From positions 1 through 64,000 of the forward strand of contig NZ_QXCP01000003.1 in the NCBI RefSeq assembly GCF_003711805.1: 64,000 nucleotides of DNA, given 5' to 3'. The DNA is from Brachybacterium sp. EE-P12. GTDB lineage: Bacteria; Actinomycetota; Actinomycetes; Actinomycetales; Dermabacteraceae. A program made the position numbers and the translations under genes. The notes beneath the pieces were generated by a model, which worked only from the letters and a program-made list of their open reading frames with translations, had not been told where the DNA came from and did not search any database. Of this stretch, positions 7,287 to 15,830 are shown in pieces (position 1 is the first letter of the stretch; every line of letters starts with the position of its first letter).

Positions 7287-8966
7287 ATGGCTGACGACTC
7301 CCCGCGGTACCGACGCATCGCCGAGGTCCTGGCCCGCAACGGGCTCGCCGCGGTCGCCGCGCAGATCGGTCTGGGCGAGCACCTGCCGCAGGCGGTGCGC
7401 CGGCACCTGCCCGCGATCGAGCGAACCGGCGGGCCCGCGCGGCTGCGGCACGCGCTCGAGGAGCTCGGCCCCACCTTCGTCAAGCTCGGCCAGATGCTGT
7501 CCACCCGGAAGGACCTGCTGCCCGCGGAGTACACCGAGGAGCTGCGCCGCCTGCGAGACGACACCGTCACCGTCCCCTTCGCCCAGGTCTCCGCTGTCAT
7601 CGAACGGGAGCTCGGCGCGGGGCCGCAGGAGCTGTTCGCCCATTTCGACGAGACACCGCTGGCCTCCGCCTCGATCGGCCAGGCGCACCTGGGCCGGCTC
7701 CGCGACGGACGGGAGGTGGTGGTCAAGATCCGCAAGCCCGGCGTGAGCGACGTGGTCCTCGCCGACCTCGAGCTGATGCGGGTCCTCGCCGCCGCGGCCG
7801 CGCGGGAGTGGGAGACGGCTCGGGACATCGACGTGGTCTCCCTGGTCGCCGGCTTCGACCGCACCATGCGCGCCGAGCTCGACTATCGCAGCGAGGCCGC
7901 GCACGCAGCCCGGATGCGGGAGAACCTCGCCGATGATGCGTCCGTGCGGATCCCTGCCGTCCTCGAGGAGCTCACCACCGCGGAGGTGCTCACCGAGGCG
8001 CGGGTGACGGGGATGCGGATCGACGACATCCATGCCCTCGACGCGGCCGGGATCGACCGGCCCGCCCTCGCGTCCCGCGCGACCTCCACGCTGGTGCGCA
8101 TGGTGCTGGTGGACGGGTTCTTCCACGCCGACCCCCATCCCGGGAACATGTTCGTCGGCGAGGACGGCGTCATCACCCTGATCGACTTCGGGATGGTGGG
8201 CCGGCTCGGCGAGAGCGTCCGCGAGAACCTGCTGCGTCTCATGTTCGCGCTCACCCATGACGACCACGAGGCCGCCGTCTCCGCGCTGGTGCGGCTCGCC
8301 CCGCCGCAGGGGCCGCTGGACCGCCGCCGCCTGACGCGGGACGTCGGGGCTCTGCTCGAGAGCCTCTCCGCCCAGCCGCTCGGCGAGATGTCGATCGCCG
8401 CCATCGTCGAACGCCTCACCGGACTGCTGCGGCACCACCATCTCCAGCTCCCCGCCGACGTCTCCACCCTGCTGCGGGTGCTGGTGCTCACCGAGTCCGT
8501 CGCGGTGGTCCTCGACCCCGCCTTCTCACTCACCGCCGTGCTCGCGAAGGTGGCGCCGGTGGCGATGGCGGAGCTGCTCAGCCCGGAGGCGCTCGCCCGG
8601 CGCGCCCGAGACACGGGGGTGAACGCTCTGCGCCTCGGCAGCGACCTGCCCGATCGCGCCTCGCGGATGCTGGACGACTACGAGGCGCGCGGACTGCCCG
8701 TGCGCCTCCACCCCGAGGATCTCGACCGCGCGGTCGAGCGTCTCGAGGGCACCGTCGACCGGCTCATCGTGGGCATGACCATGAGCGCGCTGCTCGTCTC
8801 CATCGGCACCGTCCTGGCCGCGCAGCCCGGGCGCGCGCGTCTGCGCGACCCGCTCATGATCGCCTCCGGCGGCGCGACCGCGCTGCTGGGCACCTATCTC
8901 GCCGCCGGAGCCGGCCCCGCACGGCGGTTGGGGCGGATGGTGCGACGGGGGATCGTCGGGCGGTGA
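7287..8966 (+). CDS. ABC1/UbiB (AarF) family atypical kinase
   Basis: A 559-residue membrane-associated member of the ABC1/UbiB protein-kinase-like family. The family-specific KxGQ motif is in GPTFVKLGQM (61-70), the Ala-rich nucleotide loop is ASASIGQ (126-132), and the invariant lysine is Lys147 (VVVKIRKPG). The catalytic loop is HADPHPGN (280-287) and the metal motif is DFG (300-302). Two hydrophobic helices near residues 490-550 anchor it. UbiB homologues act as ATPases that help quinone or lipid handling; actinobacteria use menaquinone, so the exact role here is open. The start is ATG 7287, directly behind a -10 box. It lies between two DinB-fold genes but has no clear functional link to them. 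Confidence 0.92.
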   Translation: MADDSPRYRRIAEVLARNGLAAVAAQIGLGEHLPQAVRRHLPAIERTGGPARLRHALEELGPTFVKLGQMLSTRKDLLPAEYTEELRRLRDDTVTVPFAQVSAVIERELGAGPQELFAHFDETPLASASIGQAHLGRLRDGREVVVKIRKPGVSDVVLADLELMRVLAAAAAREWETARDIDVVSLVAGFDRTMRAELDYRSEAAHAARMRENLADDASVRIPAVLEELTTAEVLTEARVTGMRIDDIHALDAAGIDRPALASRATSTLVRMVLVDGFFHADPHPGNMFVGEDGVITLIDFGMVGRLGESVRENLLRLMFALTHDDHEAAVSALVRLAPPQGPLDRRRLTRDVGALLESLSAQPLGEMSIAAIVERLTGLLRHHHLQLPADVSTLLRVLVLTESVAVVLDPAFSLTAVLAKVAPVAMAELLSPEALARRARDTGVNALRLGSDLPDRASRMLDDYEARGLPVRLHPEDLDRAVERLEGTVDRLIVGMTMSALLVSIGTVLAAQPGRARLRDPLMIASGGATALLGTYLAAGAGPARRLGRMVRRGIVGR

Positions 8967-8988
8967 CCGGAGGGCACGACCGCCTCTT

Positions 8989-9009
8989 CGCGGACAGCTG
9001 CTGTCCGCG
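8989..9009. promoter_or_regulatory. Second copy of the GGACAG-N3-CTGTCC palindrome
   Basis: CGCGGACAG (8989-8997) and CTGTCCGCG (9001-9009) are perfect 9-base arms around CTG. It lies 51 bases ahead of the DinB-fold gene starting at 9061 and shares core and spacer length with the site at 6544-6560. Confidence 0.6.
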
Positions 9010-9060
9010 TGCCGCCGGAGACTGGGGCCCTCGCGAGCACCACGTCCCCAAGGAGGAGCC

Positions 9061-9702
9061 ATGACCGTCCACGAATCCCCGACCGACCGCACTCCCGAGG
9101 AGGGCGGCCCCACCCGTCCCCGCGGACGCGACGGCGATCTGCCCACCGTGCTGATCGACCAGATCGAGTTCCACATGCGCGAGTTCATGCGGCCGCGCCT
9201 GGAGGGCCTGACCGACGAGGAGTACTTCTTCGATCCCAGCGGTGACGGCGACATCTGGACCGTCCATCGGCGCACACCGGACGGCGAGACCCCGCCGACC
9301 TCGATCCAGGGCGGATCGGGGGAGATGGTCATCGACTTCGAGGTCCCCGAGCCCGACCCGGCCCCGCTCACCACGATCGCCTGGCGGCTCGGGCACGTCA
9401 TCGTGGGCGTGCTCGCCCTGCGCAGCCACTCCCACTTCGGCGGCCCGCCCGCGGACTACATGAGCTGGGACTACGCCGCGACCGCCGAGGAGGCCCTGGC
9501 CCAGTTCGATCGCGAGTACGCACGCTGGATCGAGGGCGTGCGCGCGTGGGGCGAGGAGGACCTGCAGGTCGCCGTCGGCGAGGCCGAGGGGCCCTGGGCC
9601 GAGCATTCCCGGGCCACGCTCGTCGCGCACATCCACCGCGAGCTCATCCATCACCTCGCCGAGATCGCGCTGCTGCGCGACCTGTGGGCGCATCGGGGGT
9701 GA
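9061..9702 (+). CDS. DinB superfamily protein
   Basis: A 213-residue DinB-like four-helix-bundle protein. After a charged leader (1-30) come LIDQIEFHMREFMRPRLEGLTDEEYFFDP (about 31-59), the motif TIAWRLGHVIVGVLALRSHSHFG (about 105-127) with candidate metal histidines, and IHRELIHHLAEIALLRDLW (about 191-209), the typical final helix with paired histidines. Proteins of this shape are usually annotated as DinB or mycothiol-dependent-maleylpyruvate-isomerase-like. AAGGAGG before ATG 9061 is a strong ribosome binding site. Its 3' end overlaps the convergent MFS gene by 59 bases. The palindrome at 8989-9009 suggests control by the WYL regulator 2.5 kb away. Confidence 0.82.
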   Translation: MTVHESPTDRTPEEGGPTRPRGRDGDLPTVLIDQIEFHMREFMRPRLEGLTDEEYFFDPSGDGDIWTVHRRTPDGETPPTSIQGGSGEMVIDFEVPEPDPAPLTTIAWRLGHVIVGVLALRSHSHFGGPPADYMSWDYAATAEEALAQFDREYARWIEGVRAWGEEDLQVAVGEAEGPWAEHSRATLVAHIHRELIHHLAEIALLRDLWAHRG

Positions 9703-10939
9703 GGCGGGAGGCGCTCGCGACCAGCAGATGCAGCGGGATCGTCAGCGCGAGCACCCCGGCGGCGACCAGCGGCAGCTGGGCAGGGGCGGCGCCGGCGGTC
9801 AGCACCAACCCGCCCAGCCCGCCTCCGAGCGCGCTGCCCAGGGAGACCGCGCTGGCGTTCAGCGCCATCACCACCGGCACGGAGGCCGGGGCCATCGCCG
9901 CGAGCCGCGCCTGCTGCGGCACCGCGTGCCCGCCGTTGCCGATCCCCGCCACCAGGAACCACACCAGGCTCAGCATCGCGAGCGCCGCCGGGGCGGCCAG
10001 GGCCAGGGCGAGCGCGCCGAACAGCGCGTCGGCCAGCAGCAGCGCGAGGATCACGGTCAGCACCCGCACGGGCGAGAACCGGTCCGCGAGGCGGCCGGTC
10101 ACAGCGTTGCCCGCCATGCTCGCCACCCCGTAGGCGCACATGATCACGATGATCATCCAGCTCGCCAGATGGGACGGGGAGAGGATCAGCACCGCATAGG
10201 TGAAGCAGGTGTAGCTCGCGCAGAGCACCCCGGTCGAGACCAGCAGCCCGCCCACCAGGCGCGGCTGGGCGAGCGGCCGGAGGCGCTCGGCGAGCGTGGC
10301 GGCGGGATGGCGCAGTCGGGGCAGGCGTCGCGCGATCCCCACCAGCGCCACGAGGCCGACGGCGGAGACCATCAGCAGCGGGAACCGCCAGCTCGACTGC
10401 CCCAGGATCAGGCCGACGGGGACGCCGAGCGCGGTCGCCGTCATCCACCCGCCGAGCACGATGGAGAGCGCGCGGCCGCGATGCTGCGGCCCCACCAGAT
10501 GCACCGCGTACCCGGTGACGGCGGCCCCCAGCAGGCAGCCGCCGAGCGCCGCGACCACGCGGCCGCCCATCGCGAACGCATACGTCGGAGCCAGGGCGTT
10601 CAGCAGATTGCCGAGCACGAAGGTCGCCAGCGCCGCGAGGATCGTGCCGCGCTGCTCCCAGCCGCTGGTGGCCGCGCCGAGCAGCGGGCCCGCGAGCGCG
10701 GAGGTCAGGGCGAAGACCGCCACGAGCTGCCCGGCCGCAGCGGCGCTGACCTCGAGGTCAGCGGCGATGTCCGGCAGCAGCCCGGCCAGCACGTAGCCGT
10801 CGATCCCCGTCGTGAACGTCGCGACGGCGAGCCAGAGCAGGGTGCGGTACGGGACGCCGTCGGGTCGCGAAGCAACCCCTCTCGCCTTGCCCGGTGCGCC
10901 CTCCGCGGGCGTGCCGGGTTCGGGGGATGTCGAGGTCAT
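9644..10939 (-). CDS. MFS transporter (drug/sugar efflux type)
   Basis: A 431-residue major facilitator with about 12 hydrophobic helices between residues 30 and 415. Helix 1 has the TGIDGYVLAGLLPDIAADLEVS segment typical of the DHA1/arabinose-efflux (AraJ-like) group, and the loop after helix 2 is shortened. The head is a Pro/Gly-rich cytoplasmic leader. Start ATG 10939 is the first in the frame. It diverges from a second MFS exporter gene across a 75-base gap and overlaps the convergent DinB gene by 59 bases at its 3' end. The substrate cannot be predicted. Confidence 0.85.
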   Translation of the reverse strand: MTSTSPEPGTPAEGAPGKARGVASRPDGVPYRTLLWLAVATFTTGIDGYVLAGLLPDIAADLEVSAAAAGQLVAVFALTSALAGPLLGAATSGWEQRGTILAALATFVLGNLLNALAPTYAFAMGGRVVAALGGCLLGAAVTGYAVHLVGPQHRGRALSIVLGGWMTATALGVPVGLILGQSSWRFPLLMVSAVGLVALVGIARRLPRLRHPAATLAERLRPLAQPRLVGGLLVSTGVLCASYTCFTYAVLILSPSHLASWMIIVIMCAYGVASMAGNAVTGRLADRFSPVRVLTVILALLLADALFGALALALAAPAALAMLSLVWFLVAGIGNGGHAVPQQARLAAMAPASVPVVMALNASAVSLGSALGGGLGGLVLTAGAAPAQLPLVAAGVLALTIPLHLLVASASRLTPDAPTGRAAARSRRGDG

Positions 10940-11002
10940 CGGCGGATCACGTGCGCCATGGGCACCCTTCGGACGGTCCTGTCCCGCGTCGGAAAGCGCT
11001 CA

Positions 11003-11008
11003 TAGGAT
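11003..11008 (+). promoter_or_regulatory. -10 box deciding the start of the Bcr/CflA-type gene
   Basis: TAGGAT (11003-11008) ends 6 bases before GTG 11015 but only 3 before ATG 11012. The 6-base distance matches other leaderless genes here, so GTG 11015 is the better start. Confidence 0.5.
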
Positions 11009-11014
11009 GTCATG

Positions 11015-12292
11015 GTGACCAGCGCTGCGGCGGGCCGACCCGCGACCTCCTCCTCGCCCAGGCGGCGCACGGCCGGAGCCCGCATCACCCTCACTCTCGC
11101 CGCGCTCGGCATGCTCGGCCCCTTCACGATCAACACCGTCTTCCCCGCCTTTCCGCAGATCGGCGAGGAGTTCGGCGCCTCCGACGTGGTCCTGCAGCAG
11201 CTGATCAGCGTCTACCTCGCCTCCTTCGCCGTGATGAGCGTGTTCCACGGCCCGCTCTCGGACGCCCTGGGCCGCAAGCGGGTGATGCTCACCGGCCTGG
11301 CGATCTATGTCATCGCGATGCTCGGTGCGACGCTCGCCACCGGCATGGGGGCGCTCATCGCGCTGCGGGTGCTGCAGGGCGTGAGCGCGGGCGCCGCCAC
11401 GATCGTCTCCCGCGTGGTGGTGCGCGATCTGTTCTCCGGCGCGGAGGCGCAGCGGCTCATGGCGCGGGTGATGATGATCTTCGCCCTCGCGCCCGTGATC
11501 GCGCCGGTGCTCGGCGGCTGGCTGCTGCTGCTCGGGGACTGGCGCTGGGTGTTCGCGGGCGTGGGCCTGTACGGGGTCCTCGTGATGGTGCTGACCGCGC
11601 TGATGCCCGAGTCGCTGCCGCGCGAGGCCCGGATCCCGCTGCGTCTCGGCGCCGTGCTCGGCTCGCTGTGGGAGGTGGGGCGCTCGCCGATGATGCTGCG
11701 GATCGCGCTCGCGACCGCCTTCGGCTTCGCCGCCCACTTCGTGTTCGTCGCCGCCGCGCCGATCATCGTGGTGCGCCTGCTGGGGCTCGGCGAGCAGGAC
11801 TTCTGGGTGCTCTTCGGACCGCTGATCATCGGGATGATGGCCGGCTCCCTCGTGGTGGGCCGCGCGGCCGACGTCATGGACCGCAGCCGCCTGATCACGA
11901 TCGGGTACCTCGGCACCCTCGCCACCTGCGTGCTGAACCTCGTCCTGGTCCTGCTGGCCCCGGATCCCGTCGGCGGCCTCGACGTGACCCTGCTGCCGGT
12001 GCTGATCGGGCCGGCGCTGATGTCCTTCACCGCCTCGCTGTTCTTCGCGCCGATGCAGCTGGAGATCCTCGACCTGTTCCCGCACCACCGCGGTGCCGCC
12101 GCATCCATGGGCACCTTCTTCACCCTCGTGATGAACGCGCTGCTCTCGGGGGTGATCGCTCCGCTGATCACCGGCAGCCTCGCCGTGGTCGCCGTCGCCG
12201 CCCTCGGCTACGTGATCGTCGGCGCGCTGCTGTGGGCCTGGCACCTGGCCGACCGCCGACGGCGCCAGCGGCTCGAAGCGCTGCCCGTCTGA
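11015..12292 (+). CDS. Bcr/CflA-type MFS multidrug exporter
   Basis: A 425-residue, 12-helix major facilitator of the DHA1 Bcr/CflA group. Helix 1 reads TLTLAALGMLGPFTINTVFPAFPQIGEEFG. The conserved loop between helices 2 and 3 is GPLSDALGRKRVML (about 74-87), the MFS motif A with D-x-x-G-R-K. Motif C-like APVIAPVLGGWLLL follows in helix 5 (about 157-170). These proteins export drugs or metabolites such as bicyclomycin or sulfonamides in other bacteria; the substrate here is unknown. The start is taken as GTG 11015, with ATG 11012 the alternative. It is divergent from the other MFS gene. Confidence 0.88.
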   Translation: MTSAAAGRPATSSSPRRRTAGARITLTLAALGMLGPFTINTVFPAFPQIGEEFGASDVVLQQLISVYLASFAVMSVFHGPLSDALGRKRVMLTGLAIYVIAMLGATLATGMGALIALRVLQGVSAGAATIVSRVVVRDLFSGAEAQRLMARVMMIFALAPVIAPVLGGWLLLLGDWRWVFAGVGLYGVLVMVLTALMPESLPREARIPLRLGAVLGSLWEVGRSPMMLRIALATAFGFAAHFVFVAAAPIIVVRLLGLGEQDFWVLFGPLIIGMMAGSLVVGRAADVMDRSRLITIGYLGTLATCVLNLVLVLLAPDPVGGLDVTLLPVLIGPALMSFTASLFFAPMQLEILDLFPHHRGAAASMGTFFTLVMNALLSGVIAPLITGSLAVVAVAALGYVIVGALLWAWHLADRRRRQRLEALPV

Positions 12293-12351
12293 GCGCGGCC
12301 CGGTTCGCGGACCTCCTCCCCTCAGGGCGCTCGGCGGGGGACGATGGGGCC

Positions 12352-13047
12352 ATGTCCTTCGACCTCGATCCTCTCGAGCTGCTCGTCGCGGCGCTGACGG
12401 CACTGCTGCTCGCCCTGTCCCTCGCCTTCCCGCTCGCGGCCGCGGCGATCGTCGGCCCCCGAAAGGACTGGAACCGGGCCGGGCTGGCGATGGGGCTCGG
12501 ACTGCTCCTCGGCGTGATCGGCGCCGGAGCCGTCGTGGTGACCGGGGCCGACGGGGCACCGGCGACGGCCTCCCTCCTCGGCCTGCTGCTGGGACTGGCC
12601 TGCGCCTTCGTCGCCGCGGTGCTCGTGGTCGCCCTCGAGGACGACACCGGCTGGGCGGCCGCGATCGGCGTCGTCGGCTGCCTGCTCATCGGCCTCGCCG
12701 CGCCGCTGCAGGCCGTCCCCGTCCTCGAGGCGCTGAGCAGCTCGATGCTCCCCGTGCTCGCCGGCACCGTGCTCGAGGCGGTCGCCCTGGTGCTGGTGGT
12801 CGCCTTCCTCGTCGCGGGCTCCGCCCGTGCCCGGGCGCTGCAGATCGGCATCTCGTTCGCAGGGGCCGCCGGCGCGGTCCTCGTCGGAGCCGGAGCCGTC
12901 GGCCCCGGGGCGGCGGCCGCCGCGGGACTCACGCCGCGCACCACGCTGATCGGCGTGCTCGTCGCGCTGGTGATCGGCAGCCTCGTCGGGGGCGTGCTCG
13001 AGACGGTCCGGGCCCGGCGCCGGTCCCGACGCCCGGTCGACGGCTGA
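12352..13047 (+). CDS. Hypothetical polytopic membrane protein
   Basis: A 231-residue protein made almost entirely of hydrophobic helices (about seven, from residue 9 to 218) with a basic tail RARRRSRRPVDG. No family motif is recognised. It begins ATG 12352, with GACGAT ending 6 bases upstream as a possible leaderless -10 box. Codon use is as in neighbouring genes, and the stop at 13047 is 87 bases before the SRPBCC gene. The very high Ala/Gly/Val/Leu content is typical of poorly conserved actinobacterial membrane proteins; no function is proposed. Confidence 0.65.
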   Translation: MSFDLDPLELLVAALTALLLALSLAFPLAAAAIVGPRKDWNRAGLAMGLGLLLGVIGAGAVVVTGADGAPATASLLGLLLGLACAFVAAVLVVALEDDTGWAAAIGVVGCLLIGLAAPLQAVPVLEALSSSMLPVLAGTVLEAVALVLVVAFLVAGSARARALQIGISFAGAAGAVLVGAGAVGPGAAAAAGLTPRTTLIGVLVALVIGSLVGGVLETVRARRRSRRPVDG

Positions 13048-13134
13048 GGACGCACGTCGACCCCGTGCTCGGGCCGGGCTACGGTGGTGCCGCCCACCGC
13101 GCCGGCCCCGCCGCGACCGACCCTGGGAGTGCCC

Positions 13135-13644
13135 ATGACGATCACCGGTTCCCTCGACGGCTCCGACCTCGTGCTGCGCCGCACCGTCCCCGCCTCGCGG
13201 GCACGGATCTGGCGGTACCTCGCCGAGCCCGACCGCCTCGCGACCTGGTACGGCACCTACGACGGCGACCCCGCCACCGGGGTGGTCGAGGTGACCATGA
13301 CCGCCGAACCGGGAGAGCCGGCCACCTCGCCGTTCGCGATCCACGCCTGTGAGCCCGAGCGCCTGCTGACCGTCAGCTCGTCCGTCGGCGAGCAGGTCTG
13401 GAAGCTCTCGATCGAGCTCGAAGGAGGCTCCGACGGGGCCGGCGGCGCCGCCGGCGACGTCACCCACCTCGCGCTGCGCCACCACGACCTGCCCGCCGAC
13501 ATGCTCGAGCACGTCGGCCCCGGCTGGGAGTGGTACCTCGACCGGCTCGTCGGCGCCGTGACCGGCATGGGCGTGCCCGGCATGGACGTCTGGGACGCGC
13601 AGTACATGAGCCGCGCCCCCGAGTACGCGGCCCTCGGCCGCTGA
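13135..13644 (+). CDS. SRPBCC (START/Bet v1-like) domain protein
   Basis: A 169-residue single-domain protein of the activator-of-Hsp90-ATPase-1-like (AHSA1) SRPBCC family. The opening strand and helix LVLRRTVPASRARIWRYLAEPDRLATWYG (about 12-40) and the final long helix GPGWEWYLDRLVGAVTG (about 126-142) are characteristic. These helix-grip proteins hold hydrophobic ligands or act as small modulators; the substrate is not known. ATG 13135 follows GGGAG. A TACGGT box at 13080-13085 may be its -10. It is convergent with the TauE/SafE gene. Confidence 0.82.
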   Translation: MTITGSLDGSDLVLRRTVPASRARIWRYLAEPDRLATWYGTYDGDPATGVVEVTMTAEPGEPATSPFAIHACEPERLLTVSSSVGEQVWKLSIELEGGSDGAGGAAGDVTHLALRHHDLPADMLEHVGPGWEWYLDRLVGAVTGMGVPGMDVWDAQYMSRAPEYAALGR

Positions 13645-13657
13645 GGCCCGATCCGGC

Positions 13658-14398
13658 TCACGCCAGCAGCACGAGCCCTCGCCCGAGCGCGAGAAGCGAG
13701 CCCGCGATCGCGAGCACCATCACGAGCTGCATCGCCCGCTCCGGCGGGATCCTCGGCCCCAGCCACGATCCTGCGATCGTGCCGGTGAGCAGGGCGAGGA
13801 TCAGCACCGCCCAGCTCATCGGCGGCAGCGTGGGCAGGGACCGCTTCGCGATCAGCGAGACGATGCTCAGCACCAGGAACTGCAGCTGCGCCGTCGCCGC
13901 GAACTGCCGGTGGGGCCACCCCGTCGCCCGCGCATAGATCACCACCCCGGGACCGCCCACCCCGGCGGTCACGTTCATGAACCCGGAGGCCAGGCCGCCT
14001 GCCGCGCCGAGCGCCCGCGACCGCGGCAGGGTCCGGCCGCGCAGCAGCAGCGTCAGCGCCAGACCCGTGATCACCACGGCGCTGACCGCGACCATCAGCG
14101 GCGCCTCGGGGATCAGCGTCACCGCGATCGCGCCCGGGACCACCCCCACCACGCCCATCGGCACGAGCACCGCCGCGCGCGGCCAGTCCACGTCGTACCG
14201 CTGCGCGTAGAGGTTCAGCGCCGAGGACAGCGCCCCGCACAGGTTCGTCACCAGGATCCCCTCGAAGGGGCCGAGCACCAGCACCAGGAACGGCGCGGAC
14301 AGCAGCGCGAAGCCCATCCCCGTGGACCGCTGCGCGAGCGCCCCGACCAGCACCGTCGCCGCGAGGCCGAGCAGGGGCAGCAGGACGGGGGCGGACAT
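13658..14398 (-). CDS. TauE/SafE family transporter, second copy
   Basis: A 246-residue membrane protein with about eight helices. The first half carries LVGALAQRSTGMGFALLSAPFLVLVLGPFEG (about 15-45), and the second half carries GGLASGFMNVTAGVGGPGVVIYA (about 134-156), the paired glycine-rich re-entrant segments of this exporter family. It differs clearly from the TauE/SafE protein at 4.7-5.5 kb (no central charged linker), so the two are distant paralogues. Start ATG 14398 was chosen because the frame upstream is Arg-rich and would run into the mgtE promoter. It is divergent from mgtE with only 61 bases between. Confidence 0.82.
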   Translation of the reverse strand: MSAPVLLPLLGLAATVLVGALAQRSTGMGFALLSAPFLVLVLGPFEGILVTNLCGALSSALNLYAQRYDVDWPRAAVLVPMGVVGVVPGAIAVTLIPEAPLMVAVSAVVITGLALTLLLRGRTLPRSRALGAAGGLASGFMNVTAGVGGPGVVIYARATGWPHRQFAATAQLQFLVLSIVSLIAKRSLPTLPPMSWAVLILALLTGTIAGSWLGPRIPPERAMQLVMVLAIAGSLLALGRGLVLLA

Positions 14399-14447
14399 GC
14401 CCACCAGGCTACGTGCCCGTCGGCCCGCGCTCCGTCCTCCTCTCCGC

Positions 14448-14453
14448 CACAAT
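14448..14453 (+). promoter_or_regulatory. Possible leaderless -10 box of mgtE
   Basis: CACAAT (14448-14453) ends 6 bases before GTG 14460, matching the spacing of the other leaderless genes. The first base departs from the TANNNT pattern. Confidence 0.35.
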
Positions 14454-14459
14454 GGACAG

Positions 14460-15815
14460 GTGACCTCCACCGCCTCCCTCGACGCCGTCCTCGCGCTGCT
14501 GCGCACCGACCCGCAGAGCGAGGCGGAGCTCGAGCACCTCGCGCTCGAGGCGCACGCACTGCCCGCCGGCGAGCTGGTCTATCTGGTCGGGACCCGCCCC
14601 GCGACCGAGGCCGCGCTGCTGTTCCGGGTGCTCGACAAGGAGCGGGCCCTCGCCGTCTTCGAGGCGCTCGCTCCCGAGCACCAGGCAGAGCTGATCACCG
14701 CGCTGCGCACCCCGCAGGTCGCCGAGATCATCGGCGACCTCGACCCCGACGACCGCGCCTCGCTGTTCGACGAGCTGCCCGCCTCCGTCGCCGAGCGTCT
14801 CCTGCACGGCCTGGACGCCGACGAGCGGGCCATGACCACCGCGGTGCTCGGCTACCCGCGCCACGCGATCGGCCGCTACATGTCCCCGGAGGTGCTCGCG
14901 CTGCACCCCGAGCAGACCGTCGCCGAGGCCCTCGAGCTCGTGCGCGAGCGCGGCGCGGACGCGGAGACCGTGTACCTCCTGCCCGTCGTCGACGCGTCCC
15001 GCATCCTGCTGGGCGTCGTCGGCCTGCGCCGCCTGCTGCTGACCGAGCCGGACGCGCGCGTGGGCGACATCGCCCACGAGGCCGTCCGCTCCCTCGCGAC
15101 CGACGACCGCGAGCACGCCGCCCGACGGTTCTTCGCGGCGAAGCTGCTGGCCATGCCGATCGTGGATGGGGAGGAGCGGCTGGTGGGCATCCTCACCGTC
15201 GACGACGCGGTGGACATCATCGAGCAGGAGAACGCCGAGGACTCCGCCCGCACCAGCGGCTCCGAGCCCCTGTCCCGCTCCTATCTGGCCACGCCGATCC
15301 TGCGCGTGGTGCGCAGCCGCATCGTGTGGCTGCTGGTCCTGGCGATCTCCGCGATCCTCACCGTGCAGGTGCTCGAGATCTTCGAGGACCGGCTCGATCA
15401 GGTCGTGGTGCTCGCCCTGTTCATCCCGCTGCTGACCGGCACCGGCGGGAACACCGGCAACCAGGCCGCGACCACGGTCACGCGCGCGCTCGCCGTGGGG
15501 GAGGTGCGCGTGCGGGACCTTCCGCGCGTGGTGTGGAAGGAGCTGCGCGTCGGCGCCGTGCTCGGGGCGGTGCTCGGCACGCTCGGCTTCGTGGTCTCCG
15601 GCCTCGTCTACGGCGTGTCGATCGGGCTCGTGATGGGCCTGACGCTGCTGTCGATCTGCATCATGGCCGCGATCGTCGGCGGGCTCATGCCGCTGCTGGC
15701 CAAGCGGATCGGCGCCGACCCGGCCGTGTTCTCCAACCCCTTCATCTCGACGTTCTGCGACGCGACGGGCCTGATCATCTACTTCACGATCGCGACCGTG
15801 GTGCTGGGGCTGTGA
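14460..15815 (+). CDS. mgtE: Magnesium transporter MgtE
   Basis: A 451-residue Mg2+ channel/transporter. Domain order is the usual one: an MgtE_N superhelical domain (about 10-125, with repeated LLRxxDxEExAxLL-like helices), a CBS pair (about 130-255) that senses cytosolic Mg2+, and five membrane helices (about 280-450). The pore signature GTGGNTGNQAATTVTRALA lies at about 327-345. Start GTG 14460 precedes TSTASLDAVLALL, fitting the N-terminal domain; no Shine-Dalgarno is present, and a -10-like box is 6 bases upstream. It stands alone and its stop lies 15 bases from the stop of the convergent IclR gene. Confidence 0.95.
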   Translation: MTSTASLDAVLALLRTDPQSEAELEHLALEAHALPAGELVYLVGTRPATEAALLFRVLDKERALAVFEALAPEHQAELITALRTPQVAEIIGDLDPDDRASLFDELPASVAERLLHGLDADERAMTTAVLGYPRHAIGRYMSPEVLALHPEQTVAEALELVRERGADAETVYLLPVVDASRILLGVVGLRRLLLTEPDARVGDIAHEAVRSLATDDREHAARRFFAAKLLAMPIVDGEERLVGILTVDDAVDIIEQENAEDSARTSGSEPLSRSYLATPILRVVRSRIVWLLVLAISAILTVQVLEIFEDRLDQVVVLALFIPLLTGTGGNTGNQAATTVTRALAVGEVRVRDLPRVVWKELRVGAVLGAVLGTLGFVVSGLVYGVSIGLVMGLTLLSICIMAAIVGGLMPLLAKRIGADPAVFSNPFISTFCDATGLIIYFTIATVVLGL

Positions 15816-15830
15816 GGCGGGGCAGGAGCG

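Noticed and set aside
6504-8441. A very long open frame on the minus strand that would extend the WYL regulator N-terminally by some 640 residues
   Set aside because: It runs antisense through the DinB-fold gene and the 5' two thirds of the ABC1 kinase gene, has a low-complexity His/Arg/Gly composition, and the WYL protein begins cleanly at ATG 6503. It is a by-product of high GC content.
10894-12351. Open frame in front of the hypothetical membrane protein at 12352, giving a fused 717-residue product
   Set aside because: It overlaps the Bcr/CflA-type gene in another frame and reads as Arg-rich low complexity. Only the part from ATG 12352 has membrane-protein character.
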